Below, piece by piece: positions 47,684-59,200 of a stretch of DNA of 64,000 nucleotides. A program made the position numbers and the translations under genes. Numbering within the stretch: the stretch's first letter is position 1; the number at the start of each line of letters is the position of its first letter. The DNA comes from Triglochin maritima (Eukaryota; Streptophyta; Magnoliopsida; Alismatales; Juncaginaceae), in NCBI GenBank assembly GCA_963682175.1, contig OY821784.1:31415621-31479620 (forward strand), written 5' to 3'. The notes under the pieces were generated by a model. It did no database searches. It was not told the origin of the DNA and saw only the letters and a list, made by a program, of their open reading frames with translations.

Positions 47684-48150
47684 TTTTTTTACAAAACTCG
47701 GCTCATTCATTGTTGAGTTCGATTAGGCATCCGAACAGGCTCCGCACCTCCTAAGGGGTGTGAATTTTTTTCCAAGAGTTGGAAGTATGTAGAACTCGGT
47801 GTCTTAAACACGGAGTTGTGTTACGAAGGACTCGGCGTTTGAAATGCCGAGCTCTCCACAAAAAAAATACAGATACAGAACTCGACGTTTCAAATGCCCA
47901 GTTCTCCAAAAAAATACAGAACTCGACGTTTCAAACGTCGAGTTCTCCAAAAAAAATTACAGAACTCGACATTCATTTTTTTTACAGAACTTGGCGTTTG
48001 AAACGCCGAGTTCCGTATACACTAAAAAACAAAATCCGCCGCCGCTACGTGTCGCGACATGGTGACAGCGGGTCTAGTATGGAAAATACTCTACAAAGAG
48101 ATTTATTTTAGAATATTTTTTTAAAATAATTTTATTTTGAAAAATCTTCC
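47684..48150 (-). repeat. Right TIR of MULE
   Basis: Inverted copy of 37850-38336, with the same order of GAACTCGGCGTTT palindromes and the outer AT-rich end. Confidence 0.85.
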
Positions 48151-48159
48151 TTAATTTAA

Positions 48160-49565
48160 AGTCTTGGCTATGAAATATCACGAGACCACATAGATGGTAT
48201 CCGTGAATTGTTTTCTACACTTAATTCAAAATGGGCAATTTACTTTATTCCTATCAAATTGGACCGGTCACATGACTCAGGAAAATAAATATTCAACGAG
48301 GCATTGTTATTTGTTCCCACCTAAGCAGTTAGCGTTTGATTTTGTGATGCTCATTGGTTGACGATCGAAAATCGTTTCCAAATCGGTACGATCGTGTTTA
48401 ACCTCTCATCACTCCAGTCGAACGCGTATTAATTGGTGCGATGTTATATAATAATGTCAAACCGAGATGACTGCAATTAAACACGATCTAGTTGGACAAC
48501 TCTTAAATTTTTGAATAGTAATATTAGTTCTTGTTCCACGGCAAATCGTTAAACTAATCTTGTGCATCAGGATCTAGAAAAAGTCTACTCTGGCAGTATT
48601 AATATATGTTTTTAATGAATAATTTATTGTGTATCTTTTAATGTCCGACGCTCCTTTTAAAACTTTATCAAACCGACAACTCCGTTGATGCTGATTGAAT
48701 TCAAATTTTGATGGGTCTAGTTAGTCTAATAATATGTTACGCAATCATTTTGGCTAGTTGTAATTATTTAAAATTGCGAAGTCTTCGGTCAATTTATTTT
48801 AGTTGGAGTCTCTAACCCCATCTGAAACACAGCTTGCAAATCGTATCGCAAACTGAAACCAACTTGGAAAATTAATAGCTTGTATTTAAAGTAGGTTAAT
48901 TTACTCAAAACCAATTGTCAATAGAATTAAAGTATATAGTTTACCTTCGCTAGAGCATGGTAAAATATGCCTATGCGCTCATATTTATAGTTATAGTCAA
49001 TTCCTCCAACTTGCAATTTCACGCAGCATTTCTAAATAATAACAACATTCCAAGTTGATGGTATTTGTGGTTTCAATTATAGTTTTCAATAACAATTACT
49101 TTGTTTCTTATTTCAACAATATAGTTTCTATTTTGACAGTGAAAGTTATATAGAGTATTGATTAAAGTAATAGTTAACGGAAAATAAGATGAATAATATT
49201 TATTAAAGTATAGGTACATTTCATAAAGGTACAAACTATAAAGAGGTGGATGTTATTTAGATTACTTGAGGGTGATTTTGAAAACTCTATAATTAAATAT
49301 TATTTTAATATTTTTATTAGTGCGAAGGTAGAATTTGTAAATATTATTATTAAATTAATACTTTTATTAAATTTGTTAAGAAAACAATAACGACATTAAC
49401 AGAAAATATAAACAGTGTGACATGCGATAACAGAAAATAGAAATATAGCGTTTTGTAGTCATGAAGCAAAAAATCTAGTATTATTGGTCAACTCAAAACC
49501 AATTGATGTTAAGTGTTTAAAAACCTAGGATTTTATAACTAAATTAAAAGTTCTATATTTTTTTG
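48160..49565. other. AT-rich intergenic DNA, nothing recognised
   Basis: About 1.4 kb with no ORF, repeat or element end that I can support. Confidence 0.5.
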
Positions 49566-50460
49566 TTAGGTTAATTACAGTTTGTCTTTCTGAATTATAC
49601 ATTGACTTGACTTTGCTTCCCTAAACTTTATAAGGCGATAAACAACCCTCTTATATTTTCGTTTTGTAATATTTTGCCCCTTAAATTTTAAGAGGAAAAA
49701 TTGACTTTCTATACTCCAAATGACCCAACCTTTGAAAAAAAATCATACTTTGACATCCTCTGAAAAATATGTTTATGTTTCCACTTCTCTCCAAAATACC
49801 CCTGCCCAAATCGTGAGACCTTTCCATTGGACTTAACAAGCAACAACTTCTTTCTCTCTTTCAGGCGATTACAACTCAGATTTTTCAGCTAGGAGTGAAG
49901 ACCAGGCTAAGCCCATAGTATCAAATATCGAGCTGAGATCGTCCCCCACTTAATCCGTCAGACCGCCACTGGAATGCACAAACTGTTTTAGTAGTTTTGT
50001 AGGAGAAACCGGTCAAGAAGGAGAATGGGTAAGTGAAATTGTTGAATATTGCGGTGAGTGTTCGTTGCATTTTCTTTCTATTTTTGAGCTAATCTGTCAA
50101 TGTCTTGATGTGTTTTGTTGGTTCGTTGAAGTTTTGTTCGAACCTTCCTTTTGTTTGGTAATTGTGCTCGATAGAGATTGATGTGTCACAATTTTTAATG
50201 GTTGAAGACGAGGGCTGACTGTACATGATAATACTCGACGGTACGCGATAGACAGTGCTCGATAGTTAAAATTATTTTAGAGCCTGCTCGTGTTCAATGA
50301 CACTCGATGGTTCGCAATAGACAGTGCGGGTAAACTCGATTGTAATCGATATCGGCTCGATAGTAATACTAGGTTATAGTTCGATTGTACTCAATATCGG
50401 CTCGATAGACCCTCGATAGGTTATGATTAATAATCTGGATTCAACTGTTTTGACCTTTTT

Positions 50461-52101
50461 TTGTTTTTTCTCATATCAGGTTTGACTGTTAATGTATTGG
50501 TTGCGTTAACGGTGTTTGGGAAATGGACGGTAGAGATTAAGGGTGTGCAAGGTCCGGTCCGGACCGGTGCGGTTTTTGTTTTTTTATTTAAAAAATCTGG
50601 TCTTGGACCTGATCGGACCGGATTTTTCCGGTCTGGTCTTCGGTCGAGACCTCGGAAAAAAGACCTGATAGGTCGGAGTTCGCAATTCATTTCACTAGAA
50701 GATAACAGAAGTTGGAGTGCTCCAATGTTAACAAGAGAAGATATATTGGATTCTAGCCACACTCACACAACCTCTGCCAGTAACTCATATAGAGAATTCC
50801 ACATTGGTAAGACATTTGAGAGCAAGTGTAAAATTTAAGACCAAAGATGTTCTCTTTGCGATGAAGAATAATTTTGAGTTTGTAGTGAAGAAGTCTGGTA
50901 AAGAGGTGTGGTATATCATCTGCAAGGATCCTAACTACAGTTGGAGATTTAGGGCAAAAACAAGTGTGCTCACCCATGTTTGAGCTCACTGTCTTCCACA
51001 ATGTACATAACTACACATTGAAACTCAGACAAAAAGACCACCATCAAGCACCACCTTGGGTAGTTGGCCACCTAATCAAGAACAAATATGCCAGGGATGG
51101 TAGTAGCTACTTGGCAAAAGACATTAGGGAGGATATGAAGGAACAATACGACATAAGTATGAGTTATGAAAAGGCGTGGAGATGTAAAGAAAAGGCACTC
51201 ACATATGTGAGGGGGACACCAGAGGAATCTTATTCAAAGTTACGTACGTACTTGTACATGTTGGAGCAAAAGAATCCTGGCATACTCACTCATTTTCTCA
51301 CAGAAGATGGCCACTTCCTACATTGCTTCTTCTCTCTTAGAGCTTTAAGAAGGGGGTTTAGATGGCGTCGTCTTGTGATATCTTGAATACATCGGTTTAG
51401 ATAAGTGGACTCACTCTTACTTTCCTGGGAATCGATACAATTTAATGACTAGCAATTACGCTGAAAGTTTAAAACACAAAATCAGGGAGGCAAGGACATG
51501 GTCGGTCACGTCTTTTGTGGAGTACATCCGGTTCACACTCCAAACATGGTTTTCTGAACGATGAGTTGCTACCGAGGTGAGCACAACCAACTTGTCACCT
51601 CTCATAGAGCGTGATCTATCTGGAATAGCTGACAAAGCAAGGTTCTTGATAGTCTACAACCTTAATCAGTTTGAATTCCAAGTGTAACATTGGGATGGTG
51701 ACGGTGAGGTTAATTTGATGAAAAATGAGTGTTCATGTGGCATGTTTTAAATCATTGGAATACCTTATGTTCATGCGGTTGTTGCAGCTCTTGATCAGGG
51801 GGTCAATATCTACTCCTTGTGTTCCCCCATTTTATGTCACTCAGTCGTGGAGGGAGACATATAAATAAACAATTTATCCCTGCAATAACGAGGATGAATG
51901 GACTGCTCCTGATGACATAAAGAATATGCAAGTGAAAGTGCCCGTTGAAAAAATCCAGTTGGTCGTCCGAAGAAGAAAAAAGTAGACAAGATAAAGAGAA
52001 AACGTCTATCATCTCTAGGGGAAGTTGTGGTCCAATTGTGCAAGTGCAGTAGATGCGGTGGAAGTGGACACAATAAGAGGGGATGTAAAGTGAGACTATA
52101 A
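50461..52101 (+). pseudogene. MULE transposase lacking its catalytic core
   Basis: N-terminal MuDR-type DNA-binding region near 50800-50960 (FAMKNNFEFVVKKSG, VWYIICKDPNYSWRF), then 50964-51386 with PPWVVGHLIKNKY, YLAKDIREDM, SYEKAWRCKE and SYSKLRTYLY. The sequence then jumps from RGFRWRRLVIS to DKWTHSYFPGNRYNLMTSNY (51390-51450), so the DDE domain normally in between is deleted. A SWIM finger follows near 51730 with a stop inside and Tyr for a Cys ligand, then a CCHC knuckle (CSRCGGSGHNKRGC, 52045-52090). A GGTCCGGTCCGGACCGG-rich insert lies at 50540-50680. It cannot catalyse transposition. Confidence 0.82.
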
Positions 52102-52559
52102 AGTTTGTCTGCTTCTTATGTTTTGATCCACATGATCGATACGAGCTCAATGTTACCTCGATGATGATTGCGGTTACATTTTTAAGGTTGAATTCATTGA
52201 TGTCCAATTTTTAAATTTACTCGATAGGCTCAATATATTGTTGGTAGTATACTCGATGTAAAAATAGACTACAAAAACACGTCCACATTCCAATGAAATA
52301 CCAACAAAACTAGTAATAGTTTTTTTTGTCAAGGTATGAGGTTCTCGTAGAACAAATCAACGGACCACTTATCCTAGAAAGTCTGCATGTTTTCGTCTGT
52401 GATAATGGTGAGGGGAAGATTCTGCAAACGATGCTTTATATATACTTGATGGAGTATATGCCACAATCTCTGCTGCAAAATTAATAGCATTAACATTAAA
52501 CATATGGGATAAAAACAATAACCATATTATGTGATCAAGAAATTTACCTATTCTGTGTT

Positions 52560-54858
52560 AGGGGGACCACCTCTTTTCCCAGCCAGCGCCATTTGAACTC
52601 CAGAGGTTTGCGTCCTTTTAAGGATTTCAGTTTTTGGCGATCTTGAACAGTGACAAAGCCTTCATCAGAGGGGGGGGGGGGGGGGGGGTAGGCGACACCA
52701 GGGCCTCATTATTTTCTCTAGTTCTGCCAGCGAAATGACTGTAGCATCGTCTTCATAGACCGTGATCTTCCAATCGGGGATTTCCAACTCTACTGCAATC
52801 CAATGTTGGTTATTGTAGGGTAGCACCAGAACATATACTGCTTTCCCGTCCAAGAAGGCATGACCTGTCCCTCCATCCCCATGAAAAATTTCACACACTG
52901 GGAATCCCAACTAAACTTCCCTGTCGATTTACGGTACTATTCGTCGAAGTCGGAATCCTATTGACAAAGAAAGGAGCTCATAACCACAACATCTTTGTGG
53001 TATAGACCTGGAAAGCTACTGATATGCCTTATCAACATGTGCTGAACCGTGTCGCTATGCTACGAAAACAACATGTTGATAGTCAGAATTATGCATTATC
53101 GAGGGGACATTGAGTCCCTTTTGATGACAAGCAAGCAAACAAGTCATCACTAAATAACCAAGAACTCTATAATATTGAGTTCGTATTGAGCTCCTATCAA
53201 ACTCAAACCTATAAAATAATGAAAATTGAATTAATTAAAATGCTTACCTCGTGTATGAGCCAAAATTGGATTGTCTTCAGAGATACGAACAACGCTGGGC
53301 CGTAACGTCTCATCTTCACATCAACTTTCTTCTCAATGGGGATCTTCCCAAGTATCCACCATTCTAATGACCTCAATTGTTTATCGTCGGGCATCTTCAA
53401 AGGGCCGTCCGCTAAAGACTCGTCACCTGGGTTTGAAGTCTGCGGTTTCTTGGTTGGTCGGTGTAGATATCCTGAAGATGTTTTGAGGTTCGCCTCTTCC
53501 TCGATGGGGTGGCTGGATCAACCTCATAACCTTTGGGACGCACGTCTTTATCATCAGAGGGTGGTCTCAAACGTGCTTCTAAGAACGCCACAATCTTAGA
53601 CATCATGTCCGACGTAGACATCTAATTCTCATCAGATGGTCGACTCGAACGTGCTTCTTCTAATGAAGCCACGATCTTAGCCATCTGGTCCACCATTGAA
53701 CATTCATTCTCAATGACGGTCTTCAGTTGACCTTCCATCGATAGTTGCTTTGCTTCCATCGGTTGTTGTGTCGCATCCATCGACAGTTGCTTTGCGATCA
53801 TCGAGTGTTGCATTGCGTCCACCCTCTTTGACCTTTCTACCAGAAGCTAGTAATCATGGGATGGGGTTGAAGTAGGGGTTGGGACTTCTACCTGGGATGA
53901 GGTTGTGACTGTTAACTCCTCTACGACATCTGTTGCAAAATTGTTCACCTGCTTTGCACCTCAGCAAATTTCTCCGCGACCGCACCATCACCCTCATCAA
54001 CATCCTCCTCGAGCGAGAGTGGTAGGTGGTCATCACCCTCTATAAGGTTGTTGTAATTTTCAACCTCTGATGTACGGGGCGCCAAAAAAGGTACATGGTC
54101 AACTATGATGAATACAAAACATTATGTTAGGATCAGCAGCTAACAACCAATATAAACTATCGAGGTCTATCGAGCTCCTATCGAACCCACCGAACAAACT
54201 AGGCACCTCACTTAAAAAAGAAATCTAAACCTTCGAAGTGAGTCAAACTCATATCGAGCCTATCGAGCAAACGAACGTACAACAACAAATTAAAAAAATC
54301 ACAATCAGACTCATATTGAGCACCTATTGAGCCTACCCTAAGGACTCCCGCAGGGAAATACAAAAGTTAACTACCAAAACCTAACGAGTACCTATCGAGA
54401 AAACCAAATAATCTGGATACAAAAAACAAATCTAGCATATCAAGGATTGTCGAACGCCTATCTAGCCTATCAAGAAAATGAATGTACTACAACAAATAAA
54501 ACCAAAAAATGATGACAGTGAAGACAAATTTACACTTCCTTTTGAAGAAAATAGGCGTGCAACATCAGCCTTCTGTGGGACATTTTTCTCGTTGCTCGTC
54601 CAGTTGAGCATCCTATGGTTAACAACATACTAGGTGGCGAACTACTAAAGGACCTCGTACCCCAAATATTGTAGCGAGGGGCATAACTGTATATACTATA
54701 TTTGGCCTCTTTTTGTTGCCCATTCACTTCCTTCTTCTCATACAAATCTTTTTGCTTAATCATGTCTTTTTGACATGATGTTAGCAGATTCTTGTAAGAT
54801 GACTTCCCCCATGGATACTTGAAGAAGTAGTCCAGGTCGTCAACTATCTTGACCATAT
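52560..54858 (-). pseudogene. Ulp1-like (C48) protease gene of the MULE, truncated
   Basis: Read from the right: DLDYFFKYPWGKSSY (54530-54856), like the DUF1985 region at the start of KAONASHI genes; a Met/Gln-rich repeat zone (53622-53822); PLKMPDDKQLRSLEWW near 53350-53400; and the protease core at 52665-52910 with HWIAVELEIPDWKITVYEDD, containing the catalytic His (about 52803-52805) and the Asp region. The Cys block is not readable because a G run (52670-52688) interrupts the frame. Host Ulp1 enzymes remove SUMO; the role in transposons is unknown. The 5' end is cut by the copia LTR at 54859. Confidence 0.75.
52670..52688. repeat. Homopolymer G(19)
   Basis: Nineteen G inside the Ulp1-like frame, read as poly-Pro on the minus strand; probably an expansion that breaks the protease. 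Confidence 0.85.
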
Positions 54859-56160
54859 TGTAAGTTGATCGATCACTAATCTAGACGGGGGTGAATAAAT
54901 TATATACCAAATTTGAAAGAAGTTGTTGAACTCTAACTTGAATGCACTAAAGGATAGGAATTGAGCTTTGAGTGAATTTAATTGAAGTTTGAGAGTTGGT
55001 GGAGCTTTGAAGGCTTGGCGATTGAGAGCATGAGAGTATGAAGAGATTTTGACAAGGAGTGTATCAGTTGTGTCTCTTAAATGAAGCTTATATAGCCTCA
55101 AAACAAATAGAGCCGTTATGGTGAGTTGGTGATGTTTGGACCAATAAGAAGCAAGCAATGACTTAAGTTAGGGCAGAATTCAGAACATATTCGGTCGACT
55201 GGGAAACAAACGATCGTCTGAAAGGATGTGGGTGTATTGGTCAGAATGCAGCACTCGGTTGACCGACTAGTGGTCGGATAACCACTCACCAACTTCTATT
55301 AACTTTTTTCTAATATGGACCAATTAAATTCTGTTCACCGTTCAAAGATGGACAGTAAAGAATTGTTGTGCTCTCATGATCAAGTTTGGTCAACCGTGGC
55401 AACTTTGGTAGACCGACATAAGCACGGGTTTTCCATTGACATTGCCTCATAAGTTGGTTTACGAATAACGGTCAAAAAGTTACGTGGAAAAGAGTCGTTA
55501 CGTTTTGATTAGCAACAAGGATTCGGTAAACCGAAGATGACTCGGTAGACCGATTAGGGATATTTCAAAAGGTGTTGCTAAACAAAAAAAGATAAGTCTG
55601 TTGAAGAACTTTTTTCCACGTGGGACAATAGGATGTGGTCGTTAGGATAAGAGACCCATGTCAAGTTCGGATGACTGATACCTCTTCGGTAGACCGAATT
55701 GAGATACCCGGAGATGGTCTGAATGCTCCTGAGAGGAATGGAACGGTTGACCGGTAAGCCTTCGGTAATCCGAACAAAGGATTCTAGGGAAGATCAAGTG
55801 GTTGCTGACTCTAAGGAAACGGTGCATCGGGTGTAACTCGGTCGTCCGTTTGGGACATGTTCGGTAGACCGAAATGCCAATAGTCAACCGATAGAAACAT
55901 ATTTCTCCTTTTGTGCATCAAGTGTACGTTTCATCCTATGACTCAAATAAATAGAAAATTACATGTAAAGTCCTTGAGCTTTGATTACAAGTCTTGAGCC
56001 TTGATGTTGAAGTTGATTAGTCCTTTAGTTTGTGCACCTACAATGTTAGGAGTATACAATATAAATGCAATTTGACAATAAGATGTGTGTGATATGCTAA
56101 TTGGAGTTGTGCATAATATTAATCATCAAAATTAAGAGTAATGAGGTCAATAAGCCAACA
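54859..56160 (-). repeat. 3' LTR of Sirevirus-like copia
   Basis: In sense orientation from TGTTGGCTTATTGACC (56160) to ATCAACTTACA (54859), about 1.3 kb. TATA-type box TATATAAG near 55088-55095 (minus). Many dyads of the type TTCGGTAGACCGAA between 55190 and 55880. The right boundary is firm; the left is placed where the Ulp1-like frame resumes. Confidence 0.75.
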
Positions 56161-56173
56161 ATCTCCCCCTTTT
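56161..56173 (-). promoter_or_regulatory. Polypurine tract (copia)
   Basis: AAAAGGGGGAGAT on the minus strand, immediately before the LTR start. Confidence 0.85.
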
Positions 56174-56490
56174 TGATGATGACAAACTAATCTCAAATTG
56201 TGTAAGTTCTCCTGCTATCAATATGCATAAGATATGATAACTCCCCCTTACTGAGTGCATGAATTCCACATATTCATTGAAGCATGTTATGTCCATTTTT
56301 CTCCCCTTTTGACATCAATCAAAAAGGATAAAAGACACAGAATAATGAAATGAAATTGCTTTGCTAAAAGAGAAGGCATAAAGCCACTACAAAAGCAAAC
56401 AAACCAAAGCAAATGACAAACCAAACAAACATGACAGACAAACATTAAGCAAACAAGCAACAATAATAGTCTAGTTGTCCGGCTTGTTCA
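56174..56490 (-). other. Copia 3' non-coding region before PPT
   Basis: No gene. Contains CCCCCTT and CCCCTTTT blocks (purine-rich on the element strand) at 56243 and 56303, as in the parallel region 21420-21640 of the plus-strand copy; multiple PPT-like blocks are typical of Sireviruses. Confidence 0.5.
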
Positions 56491-57846
56491 TGCTTCAAAG
56501 AAGATCCATAATTTCATTTTGGGAGTCGAGAAAGGCTTGGCAAGAATCTCCAACCACAAGAATTTGGTTGTTGATCTCGTTGAGCGAGTTCGAGGTCGCC
56601 GACTGAAAAGATTGGAAGTCAGAAGTGAGGAGATTGTGCACTTCCTCTCAATTTCGGTCCAAGAGCTTCTCACGACGATAGGCCCAAGCAGGTTGGTTCC
56701 ACTGAGCATCAGTACTGGATGACCGTTCGGGACGTGCGTAGCGTTGATGATCACGAGTCGAGCTAGGATCCCAATTTGGATTCACCTCGGCATCAGATGG
56801 AGGAGGAGACCAATGTGGAGCTTCGGTTGAAACAACATCATCTTCATCATCAGTGGAGTCATTTTCAGCTTCTTCGTCAATTGCTTGTTTGCCCGAGCAC
56901 ATTCGTTTAAGTGTATACTTGTCGATGGTTGTCTTTGACGATTGAAAAGATCGTTGTTGAGTTGGATGTTGATGTGATCTAAGACCAGCAAGATGATCAT
57001 TGGGAATGGAAGAAAGTTACGCTTCCTCCGAGCAATGTAGCACTCGTGGTTGATGTTGAATAACGGCCAATTGGTGTAAGTACCGGTGGAGAGATTAAAG
57101 AGACACTTCATCATTTGGTGGCTGAGTTCGTCATTATGTCCTTTGCGCACAAAGAGGTTGGTAGATATGTAGCGACAAAGAACGCGGCCAAGAACCGAAA
57201 GATGAGGAATGGAAACCTTGCCATTTTGAGGAATTTCTGGTCGAGTCACATCCACAAATTGACTCATCAAACCACAAACCTCTTCCCAAGAGAGGTTATA
57301 AATATCATCGCCGACGCTAGGAAGTCTGGTGATCTCCGAGAGAATGGATGCGGTGAGAGTGAAGGAGACACTATCGATTTGAGTGGTAAGAGCCGCTTGA
57401 GTGCCATCAAGTGAGGTAGTCTCCCGGAGATTGGCAAAAAATTGACGACAAGCTTCCACGGAGAAAGGGACCGGAAGTTTGTCATGAAAGAAATCTCCAA
57501 AGTGATCAACAGTGAGATATGTGGAAAGACCAATCGACTTGAAATCTTTGATAATAACCTTCCGCTCTGGAATTGGATTTGTATCACTAATAGTGTACTA
57601 GTGTTCCTCCGCCTTAAGATTGTAGAAGATACCATTGTTGAAAGGTCAAAGATATTCGTCGACGGGTTCATTTGCCGGATTGGTAGAAGAGGAAGGTATG
57701 TCGGGGTTGAGTATCATCTTCTTCACTGGAGGAACGGGTTTCTTTCCTGTCTTAGTCGTCGGTTGCTTTAAGGGTTCTACTGCCTTCTTAGATGCACAAA
57801 TGTTTCTAGGACCCGTAGGGAAGGAAGATGATTTTAAGGAGAAATG
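56491..57846 (-). pseudogene. Extra 3' ORF of Sirevirus-like element (env-like position)
   Basis: Read from 57846: a Pro/Lys-rich start (VEPLKQPTTKTGKKPVPPVK), a TGA near 57650 and a TAG near 57600, then a long clean stretch 57585-56900 (KVIIKDFKSIGLSTYL, VEACRQFFANLR, ITRLPSVGDDIYNLSWEEV, HLSVLGRVLCRYISTN, CYIARRKRNFLPFP), and an acidic Ser/Asp-rich tail with a stop near 56645 before a final helical segment ending near 56491. It resembles the 'putative plant transposon protein' family. Sireviruses carry env-like ORFs here, but I see no signal peptide or convincing membrane segment, so envelope function is not supported. Confidence 0.65.
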
Positions 57847-57964
57847 AAAGGTTTGTGATGTGAGAAAGGGAAGGATGCAAGAATTTGCTTTGGGGATGAT
57901 ACAAGTGAAAGAGGGGACCCAAATATATAGAAGATAAAAGGGGTAGAACATGAAAAAGCGTGTC

Positions 57965-59195
57965 TGATGAGAATTAAATTTATACTGCAAGTGCACGGCC
58001 GCGATGAAGCGGTGGCAAGTACGGGTCGAACACAAGGAGGGAGAGATTTGTTATTTGTGTGATTTCGATTAAGGGGAAGAAGGAGAGAAGAAATAAATTT
58101 GGGTTTTGAGATTTTTGGGTTTTAGTTATTTAAAGCAAGAACAAAAACAATTAAAACTAAAGCAAGAATAAGATGGTGAATTCCGTTGGGTGGAGGTTTA
58201 GATTTAGGATTTAGATTAGAGAATTTAGAAACTTATAATAAATCATATTAGTTATGAAGCATTACATGATAAATGATTTAACATAAACTCAAGTAATCAA
58301 AATAGACTAATACGAACTTAAAATAATAACATTCATTCGTCATCTCTTCACCCTAAATCCATCACCTCCACCCTTTGGAAAGAGTTAGAAACTCATGGAG
58401 GGAGGGAGAAGGGATCCTAGAGGCATTACAAAAGAAAGCTAAAACAAGAATTAAAAGAACAGAATTTTATTGCTAAAAAGAAGATTACAAGACAAAGACT
58501 AAAAAATAAAAACCTAAGACTAAGGACCAAGGACCCTTCTAACATCGTTCTCGGGTCTATTTATAGTTGCTACAAGGGATCTAAGTATAATATTGGAAAG
58601 TACACGTGTCCAGACACGACTGGACGAAATTGGAGCACACGGATCGATGCTTGGGCGGCGGAAACGCCGCATATTGTATGTGTGGTGCGGCGGAAACGCC
58701 GCACAATCAGGCCTGATTTTGTCCGGATTTTGGTTGAATGTTTATGGTATGATTTGATCCTTCTTTGCGCGTCTGGATTGATTCTTTCCATTCTTTTGAA
58801 CTCCGGATTACTTCCTTCACATATTTGGAGATATACATTGATTTTTCTATATATTTTCTCCAAGAGAATAAAACCTACTCGTGATTTGCAATTAGGTCCT
58901 TGACTTTTTGCAGTTAAGTCCCCGACTACTTTTGTGCTTAAGTCCTTGTTATTTTTGCAATTAGGACTTGAATGCTTTTATGCTTGGATACATTTCCATT
59001 TGTAACCCGATAAACTTGAACTTGGTCTTTATGATAGAAATGAATCTTTTGCACGCGTCTATGCTCGGGATGTGGGTAAATTGCATTCAGGTCCCTGTAT
59101 TCTGTAAATAAGACTAAACACATACCTTAGTAGCATTTATTGATGTAAAAGTAATCTAAATGAAAGACATATGATGCAATGTATGCAATGCATCA
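57965..59195 (-). mobile_element. Solo LTR of a different family
   Basis: 1231 bp, flanked by GTGTC at 57960-57964 and 59196-59200. Sense ends are TGATGCATTGCAT and AATTCTCATCA. Apart from a ~40-bp U5 core with the hairpin at 57999-58012 it is unlike the other LTRs. Two GC-rich hairpins (58655-58670 and 58685-58704) lie upstream of a TATA box (58558-58565). Confidence 0.93.
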
Positions 59196-59200
59196 GTGTC

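Larger units (their letters stand above)
37850..48150. mobile_element. Non-autonomous long-TIR Mutator-like element split by gypsy copy 2
   Basis: Terminal inverted repeats of about 480 bp (37850-38336 and 47684-48150) start GGAAGATTTTTC and are flanked by a perfect 9-bp duplication TTAATTTAA at 37841-37849 and 48151-48159, diagnostic of Mutator-type transposition. Without the gypsy insertion the element is about 1.4 kb. No transposase is encoded; the central 400 bp has no recognised gene. Confidence 0.88.
49566..54858. mobile_element. KAONASHI-type MULE, left part
   Basis: A MULE transposase pseudogene (plus) and an Ulp1-protease-like pseudogene (minus) converge, the arrangement known for KAONASHI MULEs. 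The left end is probably near GGTTAATTACAGTTTGTC (49568), a typical start for this class, but the partner TIR is not in the window. The right side is cut by the copia LTR at 54859. Confidence 0.65.

Noticed and set aside
50540..50680. GGTCCGGTCCGGACCGG-rich segment as a hAT-type MITE
   Set aside because: Only one end looks like such an element; no matching second TIR or 8-bp duplication seen.
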